From G942493215 sp942493215 (GTDB lineage: Bacteria; Bacillota_I; Bacilli_A; RF39; UBA660): DNA of 64,000 nt. Shown piece after piece: positions 55,276 through 63,351 of the stretch (positions within the stretch are counted from its first letter, which is position 1; each line of letters begins with the position of its first letter). The notes beneath the pieces were generated by a model that did not search any database, was not told the DNA's origin, and saw only the letters and a program-made list of their open reading frames with translations. Position numbers and translations under genes: made by a program. The stretch is taken from positions 62,001 to 126,000 of the forward strand of contig OW818670.1 of the NCBI GenBank assembly GCA_942493215.1, given 5' to 3'.

Positions 55276-56723
55276 GATGATTCCCCCTTCGGATTAAAAT
55301 CAAGATTAACTTTATCCTCTAGATAAGCTGCTAATTGATAAATAACATTTTCTTTAAAATAATTACCAATTATTTGTAAACCAATCGGTAAATGATCTTT
55401 ATTAAAACCAATCGGTAAAGACATAGCTGGTAACCCTGTCATATTAATAGGATTAGTTAATAAATCATCATAAAATGATTTTAAGGCATCATCACCTTTT
55501 ATGCCTAATTTATATGCAACATTAGTATTAGTTGGTCCAATAATTAGATCATAGTTATTAAATATTTCTTTAAAACTATCGGTCATAGCTTTTCTAACAA
55601 CTAATGCTTTACGATAATAGATATTGGCATTCTCACCACTTAAGACATATGATCCAATCATAATCCGTCTTTTTACTTCTTTGCCAAATCCTTCAGCTCT
55701 CGTATGTTTATATAACTCTTCTATATTATTATATTCATTTGCTGCATATCCGTATTTAATACCATCAAAACGGGCTAAATTACTGCTAGCTTCACCTAAA
55801 GCAATAACTTGATATAATGGTATCGCATACTCTAAATATTTAATATCGACATAATCAACTGTACAACCAGCATTCTCTAATATTTTAATCATACTATTAA
55901 CATTATTTCTTACTTCTTCATTAATGGTATCTTCCATATAATAACGAGGAACAGCTATCTTCATACCTTTAATTGATTTGCCAATTAAAGATGTAAAATC
56001 ACCAAAATTTTCATTACTAGAAGTCATATCTTTGTCATCTTGGCCAGCGATAATATTTAATAATAAGGCATTTTCATAGACATTTTTAGAAATTGGTCCA
56101 ATCTGATCAAGACTAGAAGCAAACGCTATTAAACCATATCTTGATACTCTGCCATAAGTTGGTTTTAAACCGACTACACCACAAAAACTAGCTGGCTGTC
56201 TAATACTACCACCTGTATCACTACCTAACGATAGAACTACTTCTCTTTTACTTACGCAAACGATACTACCACTACTTGATCCACCCGGTACTAATGTCTT
56301 ATCCCAGGGATTAAGAATTGGTCCATAATAACTAGTTTCACCAGTTGATCCCATCGCAAACTCATCCATATTGGTTTTACCAATTAAAATCATATGTTTA
56401 GCTTTAATTCTTTCAACTACTGTTGCGTCATAGACTGGTATAAAACCATCTAATATATGCGATCCACATGTTGTCAATAAATCTTTTGTAACCATATTAT
56501 CCTTTAAAGCAATCGGAATACCAAATAAAATATTATCAACTTCCATATTTTCTAGCTCTAAAGCTTGTTTAATTGCATTCTCTTTATTTAAAGTAATAAA
56601 TTCATTACAATTACTATGTTCAATTTTATAAAAAGCTTCATTAACTAAATCAATAGGTTTAATCTTTTTATCTTTTAATAATTTATTTATTTCGATAATT
56701 GTTAAACTTAAATAATCACTCAT
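55269..56723 (-). CDS. gatA: Asp/Glu-tRNA amidotransferase subunit A
   Basis: GatA (484 residues) is the amidase that releases ammonia from glutamine. The Lys-Ser-Ser triad is present: IALKDNM with the catalytic Lys, and VPGGSSSGSIVCV and GSDTGGSIRQPASFCG with the two Ser. The length is normal. It overlaps gatC by eight bases and gatB by seven, so the three are translationally coupled. Confidence 0.97.
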   Translation of the reverse strand: MSDYLSLTIIEINKLLKDKKIKPIDLVNEAFYKIEHSNCNEFITLNKENAIKQALELENMEVDNILFGIPIALKDNMVTKDLLTTCGSHILDGFIPVYDATVVERIKAKHMILIGKTNMDEFAMGSTGETSYYGPILNPWDKTLVPGGSSSGSIVCVSKREVVLSLGSDTGGSIRQPASFCGVVGLKPTYGRVSRYGLIAFASSLDQIGPISKNVYENALLLNIIAGQDDKDMTSSNENFGDFTSLIGKSIKGMKIAVPRYYMEDTINEEVRNNVNSMIKILENAGCTVDYVDIKYLEYAIPLYQVIALGEASSNLARFDGIKYGYAANEYNNIEELYKHTRAEGFGKEVKRRIMIGSYVLSGENANIYYRKALVVRKAMTDSFKEIFNNYDLIIGPTNTNVAYKLGIKGDDALKSFYDDLLTNPINMTGLPAMSLPIGFNKDHLPIGLQIIGNYFKENVIYQLAAYLEDKVNLDFNPKGESSC

Positions 56724-57012
56724 TTATAACCCTCGGTACACTAACAAAATCACCCTTTTTATGTGGTACATTCTTAAGTACTTCTTCTTTCGTTAACATA
56801 TTTCCAACAACATCCTCACTATAAGTATTGTTATTCATTGTTGGACCAATTAATATTTCACCATTTGTATCAATATCAACATTAATTATCTTATCTATCT
56901 CCGTTAAAATATCTGCTAGTTGTTTACCATATTTATCTATTTCTTCTTCATTAACACTTAAACGAGCTAAATTAGCCACATGCAACACTTGCTCTTTTGA
57001 TAAAATTTTCAT
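56716..57012 (-). CDS. gatC: Asp/Glu-tRNA amidotransferase subunit C
   Basis: GatC (98 residues) wraps around GatA and GatB and stabilises the complex. It has the usual start (EQVLHVANLARLSVNEEEID), the central ILTEIDKI and the C-terminal DFVSVPRVI. AAAGAGTGATTAT precedes the ATG. It opens the gatCAB unit behind an extended -10 promoter. Confidence 0.94.
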   Translation of the reverse strand: MKILSKEQVLHVANLARLSVNEEEIDKYGKQLADILTEIDKIINVDIDTNGEILIGPTMNNNTYSEDVVGNMLTKEEVLKNVPHKKGDFVSVPRVINE

Positions 57013-57040
57013 ATAATCACTCTTTCATTAAGTTATGTTA

Positions 57041-57049
57041 ATTATATCA
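57041..57049 (-). promoter_or_regulatory. Promoter of gatCAB
   Basis: TGATATAAT, a perfect extended -10, 29 bases before gatC. Confidence 0.75.
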
Positions 57050-57102
57050 AATATCCATACATAATACAATAAAACTACTCTTACAAGTGTTAAATAAAGG
57101 TC

Positions 57103-57132
57103 AAAAAAAGACAAATATTAAAACTTGTCTTT
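57103..57132 (-). terminator. Terminator after the second prepilin-like gene
   Basis: AAAGACAA pairs with TTGTCTTT, followed by a U-run. Confidence 0.82.
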
Positions 57133-57141
57133 CTAGAAAAA

Positions 57142-58893
57142 TTATACAATAGTAACTCTAAATGTAAAAAAGACATTAGAAGAACCATATGCATGAAAAA
57201 AAGCAAAAATACCAGCGACTACATCACTATTATACGCACCACCACGGTGTGACCATTGCCCAGATGCATTAATTAACCTAGCGCTATCACCATACCAACC
57301 ACCAGAATCACTACCATAGGTCGACAAAGTTTCTTTGGTTGCTTCACCTAATTTTCCTCTGCTATGAACAATGTTTGAGAGATTATATGTATAAGAATTA
57401 TAGTATTTTAGATTTGGCATTGTTCCCCCTGTAAAAGTGCTACCATCAGATAGTTTTCCTGTAAATCCTGAATTGGCAGATGAATCATTACCAACCATCG
57501 GAACGTTTCCAGAGGTAACAACATTTCCCATCGCATATTCGTATGATCCACCCGACATATCATAAATTCCATAAATATTGCCAGTTGTTGATGCTCCCGC
57601 ACCACATGCTCCAATACCACTTTCTCTATCAGTAATATTATCATAAACACATTGTATATTTGTTGCACTCTGACTTGGAGTACCGTTTGAATTACCAGTT
57701 AAATAAGTTGTCGATTTATTTTGATATATCTCCTTATTCGCACCGGTATATAAACTATTTCCATATTTACCATATTCACTTTGAGACAAATAGGCTACCG
57801 CGCCCCACTCCATATTTTTTATCATATGAGTGTCGGCATTAATACTATAAGCTGCCGCAATGTCTTTGGCCACTGTATATGCTGTAGATACTCTTATACC
57901 CCGCCAACTAGCAACGCCAGGTTTTATTTGAATCCCTAAGGTTGTTAAGTCACATGCACTATTAACAGAACCATTTGCTGCACTACATGCAGTTATATTA
58001 CTTGATTCAAATTTACCGACCCAGATACCAGTTAATTCTTCCGTTCCAAATTTAAAAGCAGGCTGTGTATAGGTTGATGTTGAATTTATAATGCTACCAT
58101 TTGTACTATCAGTACAATTTTCACTACTAGTACCACTACCAGCAACTGCATCGACACAACTAACCGTTCCTGTTGATGCCGCACCACTTTCAAAAACAAC
58201 TTTTATTTCTTGGGCAGCCACACTACCATTATTTCCATTGAAAATGGTATATTTGTATCTTGGTATCCATACATACATTTGTGATATATCCGAGATCAAT
58301 ATAGTATCACCTACACTATATGTTTTAGATGGACTACTAACTAATACCACCGCATTAGCCCATTGTTGTTCATTATAATCATACCATTCATCATTATATA
58401 TATCTGCATATATCCAACCAGAATCATCATAATAAACAGGTATCATATTAGAATGAAATTTTGGCAAATTAGCACCACTTGCATCCTTATAATAGATTAC
58501 ACAGTCTTCCTCCCGTGCTTCAGCAATCTCAACAGAATTAGCAAGGTAATCCTTTGTAACACAGTATTTTCCATCATAAATAGCCATTCTTATTTTTCCT
58601 TGTTGGTTTAGTTTTACTACTCCACTTGTTGGTCTAGCGCCACTAAAAATGAGTTCTTCATCATTTGGAAAAACGAATGTTTCTTCGGTTGGTTCATCCT
58701 GTTTTAGTATTCCACGAGCATATAAATATTCTGCTGCATCAATTATTCCATAAGCTGAAGCTTTAAATGATTCCTTTTTTGAGTTTTCTATTATCCCTAA
58801 AATAATTGGGGTTGTAATAAGGGCGATTACTGCTAAAATAATGATTACCGCTAATAACTCAATTAAAGTAAAACCCTTTCTATTTTTTTTCAT
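57142..58893 (-). CDS. Prepilin-like protein with FGE/C-type-lectin-like domain, second copy
   Basis: This 583-residue protein is a paralogue of the 9838-11457 product. It starts with a prepilin signal (MKKNRKG then FTLIELLAV) and a hydrophobic helix, a pilin-like region, and then the same lectin/sulfatase-modifying-like body: VWIPRYKYTI, LTGIWVGKFESS, MEWGAVAYLSQSEYGKYG and GIYDMSGGSYEYA. The last 40 residues differ most from the paralogue, while G, W, R, Y, GIF and FR positions are kept, ending TFRVTIV. GCAAGGAGGCCAAA precedes the ATG. It has its own promoter and terminator. A surface-displayed binding protein is the best guess. Confidence 0.8.
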   Translation of the reverse strand: MKKNRKGFTLIELLAVIIILAVIALITTPIILGIIENSKKESFKASAYGIIDAAEYLYARGILKQDEPTEETFVFPNDEELIFSGARPTSGVVKLNQQGKIRMAIYDGKYCVTKDYLANSVEIAEAREEDCVIYYKDASGANLPKFHSNMIPVYYDDSGWIYADIYNDEWYDYNEQQWANAVVLVSSPSKTYSVGDTILISDISQMYVWIPRYKYTIFNGNNGSVAAQEIKVVFESGAASTGTVSCVDAVAGSGTSSENCTDSTNGSIINSTSTYTQPAFKFGTEELTGIWVGKFESSNITACSAANGSVNSACDLTTLGIQIKPGVASWRGIRVSTAYTVAKDIAAAYSINADTHMIKNMEWGAVAYLSQSEYGKYGNSLYTGANKEIYQNKSTTYLTGNSNGTPSQSATNIQCVYDNITDRESGIGACGAGASTTGNIYGIYDMSGGSYEYAMGNVVTSGNVPMVGNDSSANSGFTGKLSDGSTFTGGTMPNLKYYNSYTYNLSNIVHSRGKLGEATKETLSTYGSDSGGWYGDSARLINASGQWSHRGGAYNSDVVAGIFAFFHAYGSSNVFFTFRVTIV

Positions 58894-58919
58894 TTTGGCC
58901 TCCTTGCAATTCTACTATT

Positions 58920-58928
58920 ATTATAACA
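58920..58928 (-). promoter_or_regulatory. Promoter of the second prepilin-like gene
   Basis: TGTTATAAT, a perfect extended -10, 26 bases before the start; the same motif precedes the paralogue. Confidence 0.75.
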
Positions 58929-58987
58929 GCACTTTATTTTTATTTCAACAAATATATTTTATACATATTTGCTTTTAAAAAAAGAGA

Positions 58988-60100
58988 CTATTTCAAATAA
59001 TCCCTTATTCTTTTAAATAAACTACTATCTTCTAAGTCTGTTCTACTAAGTTCGGTAAATAATCTTCGTTGATCTTTAGATATTTTTTTAGGAATAATAA
59101 CTCTAATAACAACAAACATATCACCTTTACGGCCCGTTTGAACATCCTCTACACCTTTACCACGTAAACGATGTTTATCATTTGTTTCACTACCCTCTGG
59201 TATAACTAAATCAACATTACCATATAAAGTAGGTATTTCTTTTTTACATCCTAGAACAGCTTCCGTAATTGTAATTGGCAAATCTAAATAAATATCACTT
59301 TCTTCTCGTCTAAAAACAGAATGTTCTTTAACTTTAAATTCAATATAGATATCCCCATTTGGTCCACCATTAGTACCGGCTTCACCTTTACCAGCTACTC
59401 GCAATTGATTACCCGTATTAACACCCGCTGGAATTTTTACCTCAATGGTTTTATGCTCTCTTACTTTACCAGTTCCCCGGCATGAGCTACATGCTCTGTC
59501 ATATGTACGACCTCGTCCTTGACAAGTAGAACAAGTTGTTTTAGTCATAAAGGTTCCTAATATCGTTCGTTGTTCGACCGTTATAGTGCCACTTCCATGA
59601 CAATTTGGGCATGTCTTTTCACCATGACCACCAGTTCCTGAACACTCATCACATTTTTCATCAACATCAATATTAAGACTTTTTGTTGCTCCAAAAACAG
59701 CTTCTTCAAAGGTTAAATTCATCTCGATTAAAGAGTCTCTTCCTTTAGTTGCCCGTGACCGAGAATTACTATGTCCTCGACCACCAAAGCCAAAGTCGAA
59801 ACCACCAAACATATCAGAGAAAATATCCGAAAAATCAAAATCGGAGAAATCATAACCACCACTTGGACCAGCATTATTAGCAAATGCTGCATGACCATAT
59901 TGATCATATTGTTTTCTTTTATCAGAATCAGATAATACGGCATAAGCTTCTTGAGCCTCTTTAAATTTTTCAGCTGCATTTGGTTCTTTAGAAACATCAG
60001 GGTGATATTGTTTTGCTAGTTTTCTAAAGGCACTTTTTATCTCGGTATCACCAGCTGTTTTACTAACCCCTAGGACCTCATAATAATCTTTTTTATTCAC
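58988..60100 (-). CDS. dnaJ: Chaperone protein DnaJ
   Basis: DnaJ (370 residues) stimulates the ATPase of DnaK and delivers substrates. The J domain is at residues 1-70 with the HPD motif (YHPDVSK), then a Gly/Phe-rich linker, then four CxxCxGxG zinc repeats (CDECSGTG, CPNCHGSG, CSTCQGRG, CSSCRGTG), then the substrate-binding domains. The start is GTG at 60098-60100, with GAGGTG seven bases upstream. It is the last gene of the dnaK cluster, but pepF and tnpB separate it from dnaK. Confidence 0.96.
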   Translation of the reverse strand: MNKKDYYEVLGVSKTAGDTEIKSAFRKLAKQYHPDVSKEPNAAEKFKEAQEAYAVLSDSDKRKQYDQYGHAAFANNAGPSGGYDFSDFDFSDIFSDMFGGFDFGFGGRGHSNSRSRATKGRDSLIEMNLTFEEAVFGATKSLNIDVDEKCDECSGTGGHGEKTCPNCHGSGTITVEQRTILGTFMTKTTCSTCQGRGRTYDRACSSCRGTGKVREHKTIEVKIPAGVNTGNQLRVAGKGEAGTNGGPNGDIYIEFKVKEHSVFRREESDIYLDLPITITEAVLGCKKEIPTLYGNVDLVIPEGSETNDKHRLRGKGVEDVQTGRKGDMFVVIRVIIPKKISKDQRRLFTELSRTDLEDSSLFKRIRDYLK

Positions 60101-60114
60101 TACTTTTCACCTCG

Positions 60115-61923
60115 TTACTTTTCTACATCATAAAGTTTTTCAAATTCATCTATTTTTTCTTCAAAGAAATCAATCGCACTCATAACAACTTCACTATCAG
60201 TCATATCAACACCGGCTACTTTTAATTCATCAAGTGGATACATTGTACCACCAGTTTTTAAGAAAGATTTATAGTCATTAACTATATCCTTATCACCACT
60301 TAATATCTTTTTAACAATATAAGTAGCAGCTGATAACCCAGTTGCGTATTTATAAATATAAAAATCATAATAGAAGTGTGGTATACGCATCCATTCATTT
60401 CTTATGATATCATCAACCACAACATTATTACCAAAATATTTTTTAACTAAATCATAATAATGATTAGAGATAAATTCATTGGTTAATATTTCCCCATTTT
60501 GACTTTGAGATGCCATATCCCGTTCAAACTCGGCAAACATTGTTTGACGATAAATAGTTGCCCGATATAATTGTAACAAATTGTTTAATATTATTAATTT
60601 TTCTTCTTTATCTTTAGAATTTTTTAATAAATACTCGGCTAATAATAACTCATTAACAGTTGATGCGACTTCAGCTACAAAAATACGATATTGCGAATAA
60701 TGATAAGAATTAGATACTCTTGAATAATAAGTATGAACAGAATGACCTAATTCATGGGCTAAAGTTGAAACATCATCTAAACGATTTTCAAAGTTTAACA
60801 AAATGTAAGGATAAGTATCATAACACCCACTAGAATAAGCACCACCACGTTTACCTTTATTATTATAAACATCAATCCAATGCTCATCAAAAGCTTTTTT
60901 TAAGATATCTGAATAATCACTACCTAATATACTTAATGCTTTTAATACCGTTTCTTTAGCATCCTTAAAAGAATAATCAATGTTTTTTTCACCAACAAGT
61001 CCAACATAAACATCATACATATGTTGTTTATTTAGACCTAATATTTTCTTTCTTAAGTCATAATAACGATATATTGTATTCATTCTGTCATTAACTACTT
61101 TAATTAAATTATTATATACATCTAAGTTAATGTTATCATGATAAAGACTAGCTTCTAAAGAACTATTAAAATTATAGACTTTTGCTAGGGACTGTGAAGT
61201 ATTAACATTACCAGCAAAGGTTGTCGCAATCGTATTACGAAAATTATTATATGATTTATATAACATATCAAAGACACGCTTACGTACACGACGATTTTTG
61301 GACATAATATATTTTCCATAATTACTATCGGTTAATTCAACTCTATTGCCTTCTTCATCAGTAAACATTCCAAATGTCATATCAGTATCAGTTAATTTTT
61401 CATATGACTCTTCAGATATTCTAAATACTTTTTTAAGGTTAGTAATCATTTTTTCTTCGTTTTCAGTTAAAACATGACCTTTATAGCGAAAAAATCCTTC
61501 TAATATAAATCTATATTCTTTTAATCTAGGTTCTTCTTCATAGAACTTTTCAATGACACTATAATCATATTTAAGAATAGTTGGTTCAAAGAAAGCTTCA
61601 TATTCTGATAATTTATCTAGTAGATTTTCAGCTTTACCCAATATTTCTTGATATAAAACAACACTAGTATCTTCATCATTATGTAAGTGAGCATAAAAAT
61701 AAAGTTTTTCAATTTTTCTTTCTAAATCATTACTTAAAACAATGAAGTCGTACAAATTACTAGCACTAGTCATTACTTTATCTTGATAGGGTATTATTTT
61801 AGGTAATTCTTCTTTTACTTTATTATAATCATCATACCAAGCTTCAATATTTGGATAAATTACTTCTAAATCCCACTTATATTCATCACTAATCTCACTT
61901 CTTAATTTTTGTTTAAGAGCCAT
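60115..61923 (-). CDS. pepF: Oligoendopeptidase F
   Basis: PepF (602 residues) is a cytoplasmic M3B zinc peptidase that degrades oligopeptides of about 7-17 residues. The zinc motif HELGH is in TLAHELGHSVHTYY near residue 387, and the third-ligand Glu region (FVAEVASTVNELLL) follows 28 residues later. The length is typical. TGAGGAGATAAT precedes the ATG. It lies 14 bases before dnaJ, an uncommon partner that may be carried by the heat-shock transcript. Confidence 0.94.
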   Translation of the reverse strand: MALKQKLRSEISDEYKWDLEVIYPNIEAWYDDYNKVKEELPKIIPYQDKVMTSASNLYDFIVLSNDLERKIEKLYFYAHLHNDEDTSVVLYQEILGKAENLLDKLSEYEAFFEPTILKYDYSVIEKFYEEEPRLKEYRFILEGFFRYKGHVLTENEEKMITNLKKVFRISEESYEKLTDTDMTFGMFTDEEGNRVELTDSNYGKYIMSKNRRVRKRVFDMLYKSYNNFRNTIATTFAGNVNTSQSLAKVYNFNSSLEASLYHDNINLDVYNNLIKVVNDRMNTIYRYYDLRKKILGLNKQHMYDVYVGLVGEKNIDYSFKDAKETVLKALSILGSDYSDILKKAFDEHWIDVYNNKGKRGGAYSSGCYDTYPYILLNFENRLDDVSTLAHELGHSVHTYYSRVSNSYHYSQYRIFVAEVASTVNELLLAEYLLKNSKDKEEKLIILNNLLQLYRATIYRQTMFAEFERDMASQSQNGEILTNEFISNHYYDLVKKYFGNNVVVDDIIRNEWMRIPHFYYDFYIYKYATGLSAATYIVKKILSGDKDIVNDYKSFLKTGGTMYPLDELKVAGVDMTDSEVVMSAIDFFEEKIDEFEKLYDVEK

Positions 61924-61962
61924 ATTATCTCCTCAGAACAAAAGCAAAATAAATTTTACTTT

Positions 61963-62080
61963 CTTAACCTCACGATTAAGTATTTCTGTTTCACAGGCTT
62001 CGTTACCTACTTCCTCCACAGACCTCAATTCCGATAGTCGCTACCGTACTCTTTTGTTCTTTTTATCTATTTTTTTATAA
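61963..62080 (-). ncRNA. Omega-RNA-like 3' element of tnpB
   Basis: Downstream of tnpB the RNA contains AGCGACTATCGGAATTGAGG, then TCTGTGGAGGAAGTAGG, then CTGTGAAACAG, and ends in a 7-bp hairpin, CTTAATC-GTGA-GGTTAAG, with a GNRA loop (61963-61980). These are the traits of the guide RNA scaffold at the right end of IS200/IS605-type elements. The guide would begin at 61962 and read into the sequence before pepF. The 5' boundary is uncertain and may lie inside tnpB. Confidence 0.7.
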
Positions 62081-63211
62081 TTACATTTCTTTCATATATA
62101 ACTTTATTCCTTCAAACATTATATTAATACTTGCATTAATATCCCGATCATGATAATTTCCACATTCTTCACATTCGTACGATCTTATGCTTAAATCACT
62201 TACTTTTTCATTTTTATGTCCACATACGCTACATTCTTTACTGCTTGGATAATATGAATCTATTTGATATATATTTTTGTTATGCCACTCACATTTATAT
62301 TGTAATTGCCTTATTATCTCATCCCATATTACATCCGATATACTTTTTGCTAGTTTGTGATTTCTCATCATATTTTGAATGTGGAGTTTTTCGGTTACAA
62401 TAATATCATTTTGTTTGATTAAACTATTGGTTATTTTATGAGTTATATGTTTTCTAGCATTATTCATTTTACTATATAAGACAGCTATTTTTGTTTTTAG
62501 TTTTTGATAATTATTACTTTTTTTAACCTTTTTTGATAATTGTCTTTGATATCTTTTAATTCTTTGTTCATATTTACTCATGACTTTGTCATTAGCATAC
62601 TTTTCGCCGTTAGATGTTACAACAATATCTTTTATACCTAAATCAATGCCTACGATACTTGTTGGTATTCTTTCTTCACTATATATTTCTTCCTCTATTA
62701 ATACTGACACATAATATTTCCCATTTGATTCTTTTGATACGGTGGCATTAATTATTCTTCCATCTAAATTCTTTAAATTACGATAACCGCTTATTTTTAT
62801 GTATTTTAGTTTTGGTAATCTAACAATTTTATTTAATAAATCTATTCTTATATTATCATTGACAAAATTTGTACGATAGGCATTTTTCGGATTATTTCTA
62901 CTTTTAAATTTTGGATATCCACTCCCTTGAAATGATTTTTTAAAAGCATTATCTAAATCAAACAAGACACATCTCAATGCCATACTATCTGCTTCTTTTA
63001 ACCAAAGATATTCTTTATTCAATTCTTTTATATCTTTAATACATTGAAAACATGACATTTTGGTTTTAGATTCACTATATAGTTTTTTCTTCTTATCAAG
63101 ATAGTAATTATAAACAAATCTTGTACAACCTAAAGTTTTATTAATCAATTCTGCTTGGATATCATTAGGATATAATCTAAACTTATATGCTTTATATATC
63201 TTCACAAACAT
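62081..63211 (-). CDS. tnpB: RNA-guided nuclease TnpB (IS200/IS605 family)
   Basis: TnpB (376 residues) is the transposon nuclease ancestral to Cas12. The N-terminal helical part starts with YKFRLYP. The RuvC residues look intact: Asp190 (VGIDLGIKD), Glu274 (IVTEKLHIQNM) and Asp357 (HDRDINA), with the zinc ribbon CSVC...CEEC between the last two. I choose the ATG at 63209-63211, because the -10 of its promoter lies at 63232-63240 and excludes the GTG at 63229. No tnpA transposase is nearby, so it moves, if at all, with help in trans. It splits dnaK from pepF-dnaJ. Confidence 0.93.
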   Translation of the reverse strand: MFVKIYKAYKFRLYPNDIQAELINKTLGCTRFVYNYYLDKKKKLYSESKTKMSCFQCIKDIKELNKEYLWLKEADSMALRCVLFDLDNAFKKSFQGSGYPKFKSRNNPKNAYRTNFVNDNIRIDLLNKIVRLPKLKYIKISGYRNLKNLDGRIINATVSKESNGKYYVSVLIEEEIYSEERIPTSIVGIDLGIKDIVVTSNGEKYANDKVMSKYEQRIKRYQRQLSKKVKKSNNYQKLKTKIAVLYSKMNNARKHITHKITNSLIKQNDIIVTEKLHIQNMMRNHKLAKSISDVIWDEIIRQLQYKCEWHNKNIYQIDSYYPSSKECSVCGHKNEKVSDLSIRSYECEECGNYHDRDINASINIMFEGIKLYMKEM

Positions 63212-63231
63212 CACTATCTTTCTATGCACTT

Positions 63232-63240
63232 ATTATAGCA
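63232..63240 (-). promoter_or_regulatory. Promoter of tnpB
   Basis: TGCTATAAT, an extended -10, with TATACA 17 bases upstream. It gives a leader of only about 15 bases. Confidence 0.65.
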
Positions 63241-63309
63241 AACAAATGTACTGATGTATATATTTTTCACTATTTTTTTGAATTTTTGTGGTTATTATAT
63301 TATCTATAT

Positions 63310-63338
63310 AAAGATAAAGTTCTAGTTGCCTAGAACTT
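63310..63338 (-). terminator. Terminator of dnaK
   Basis: AAGTTCTAG pairs with CTAGAACTT around GCAA, followed by TATCTTT. It separates dnaK from tnpB, so pepF-dnaJ may depend on readthrough or on the tnpB promoter. Confidence 0.85.
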
Positions 63339-63351
63339 ATATCTCCTTCTT

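Noticed and set aside
57408..57668. Open frame inside the second prepilin-like gene
   Set aside because: It lies in another frame of a clear gene, has no binding site, and looks like low-complexity shadow.
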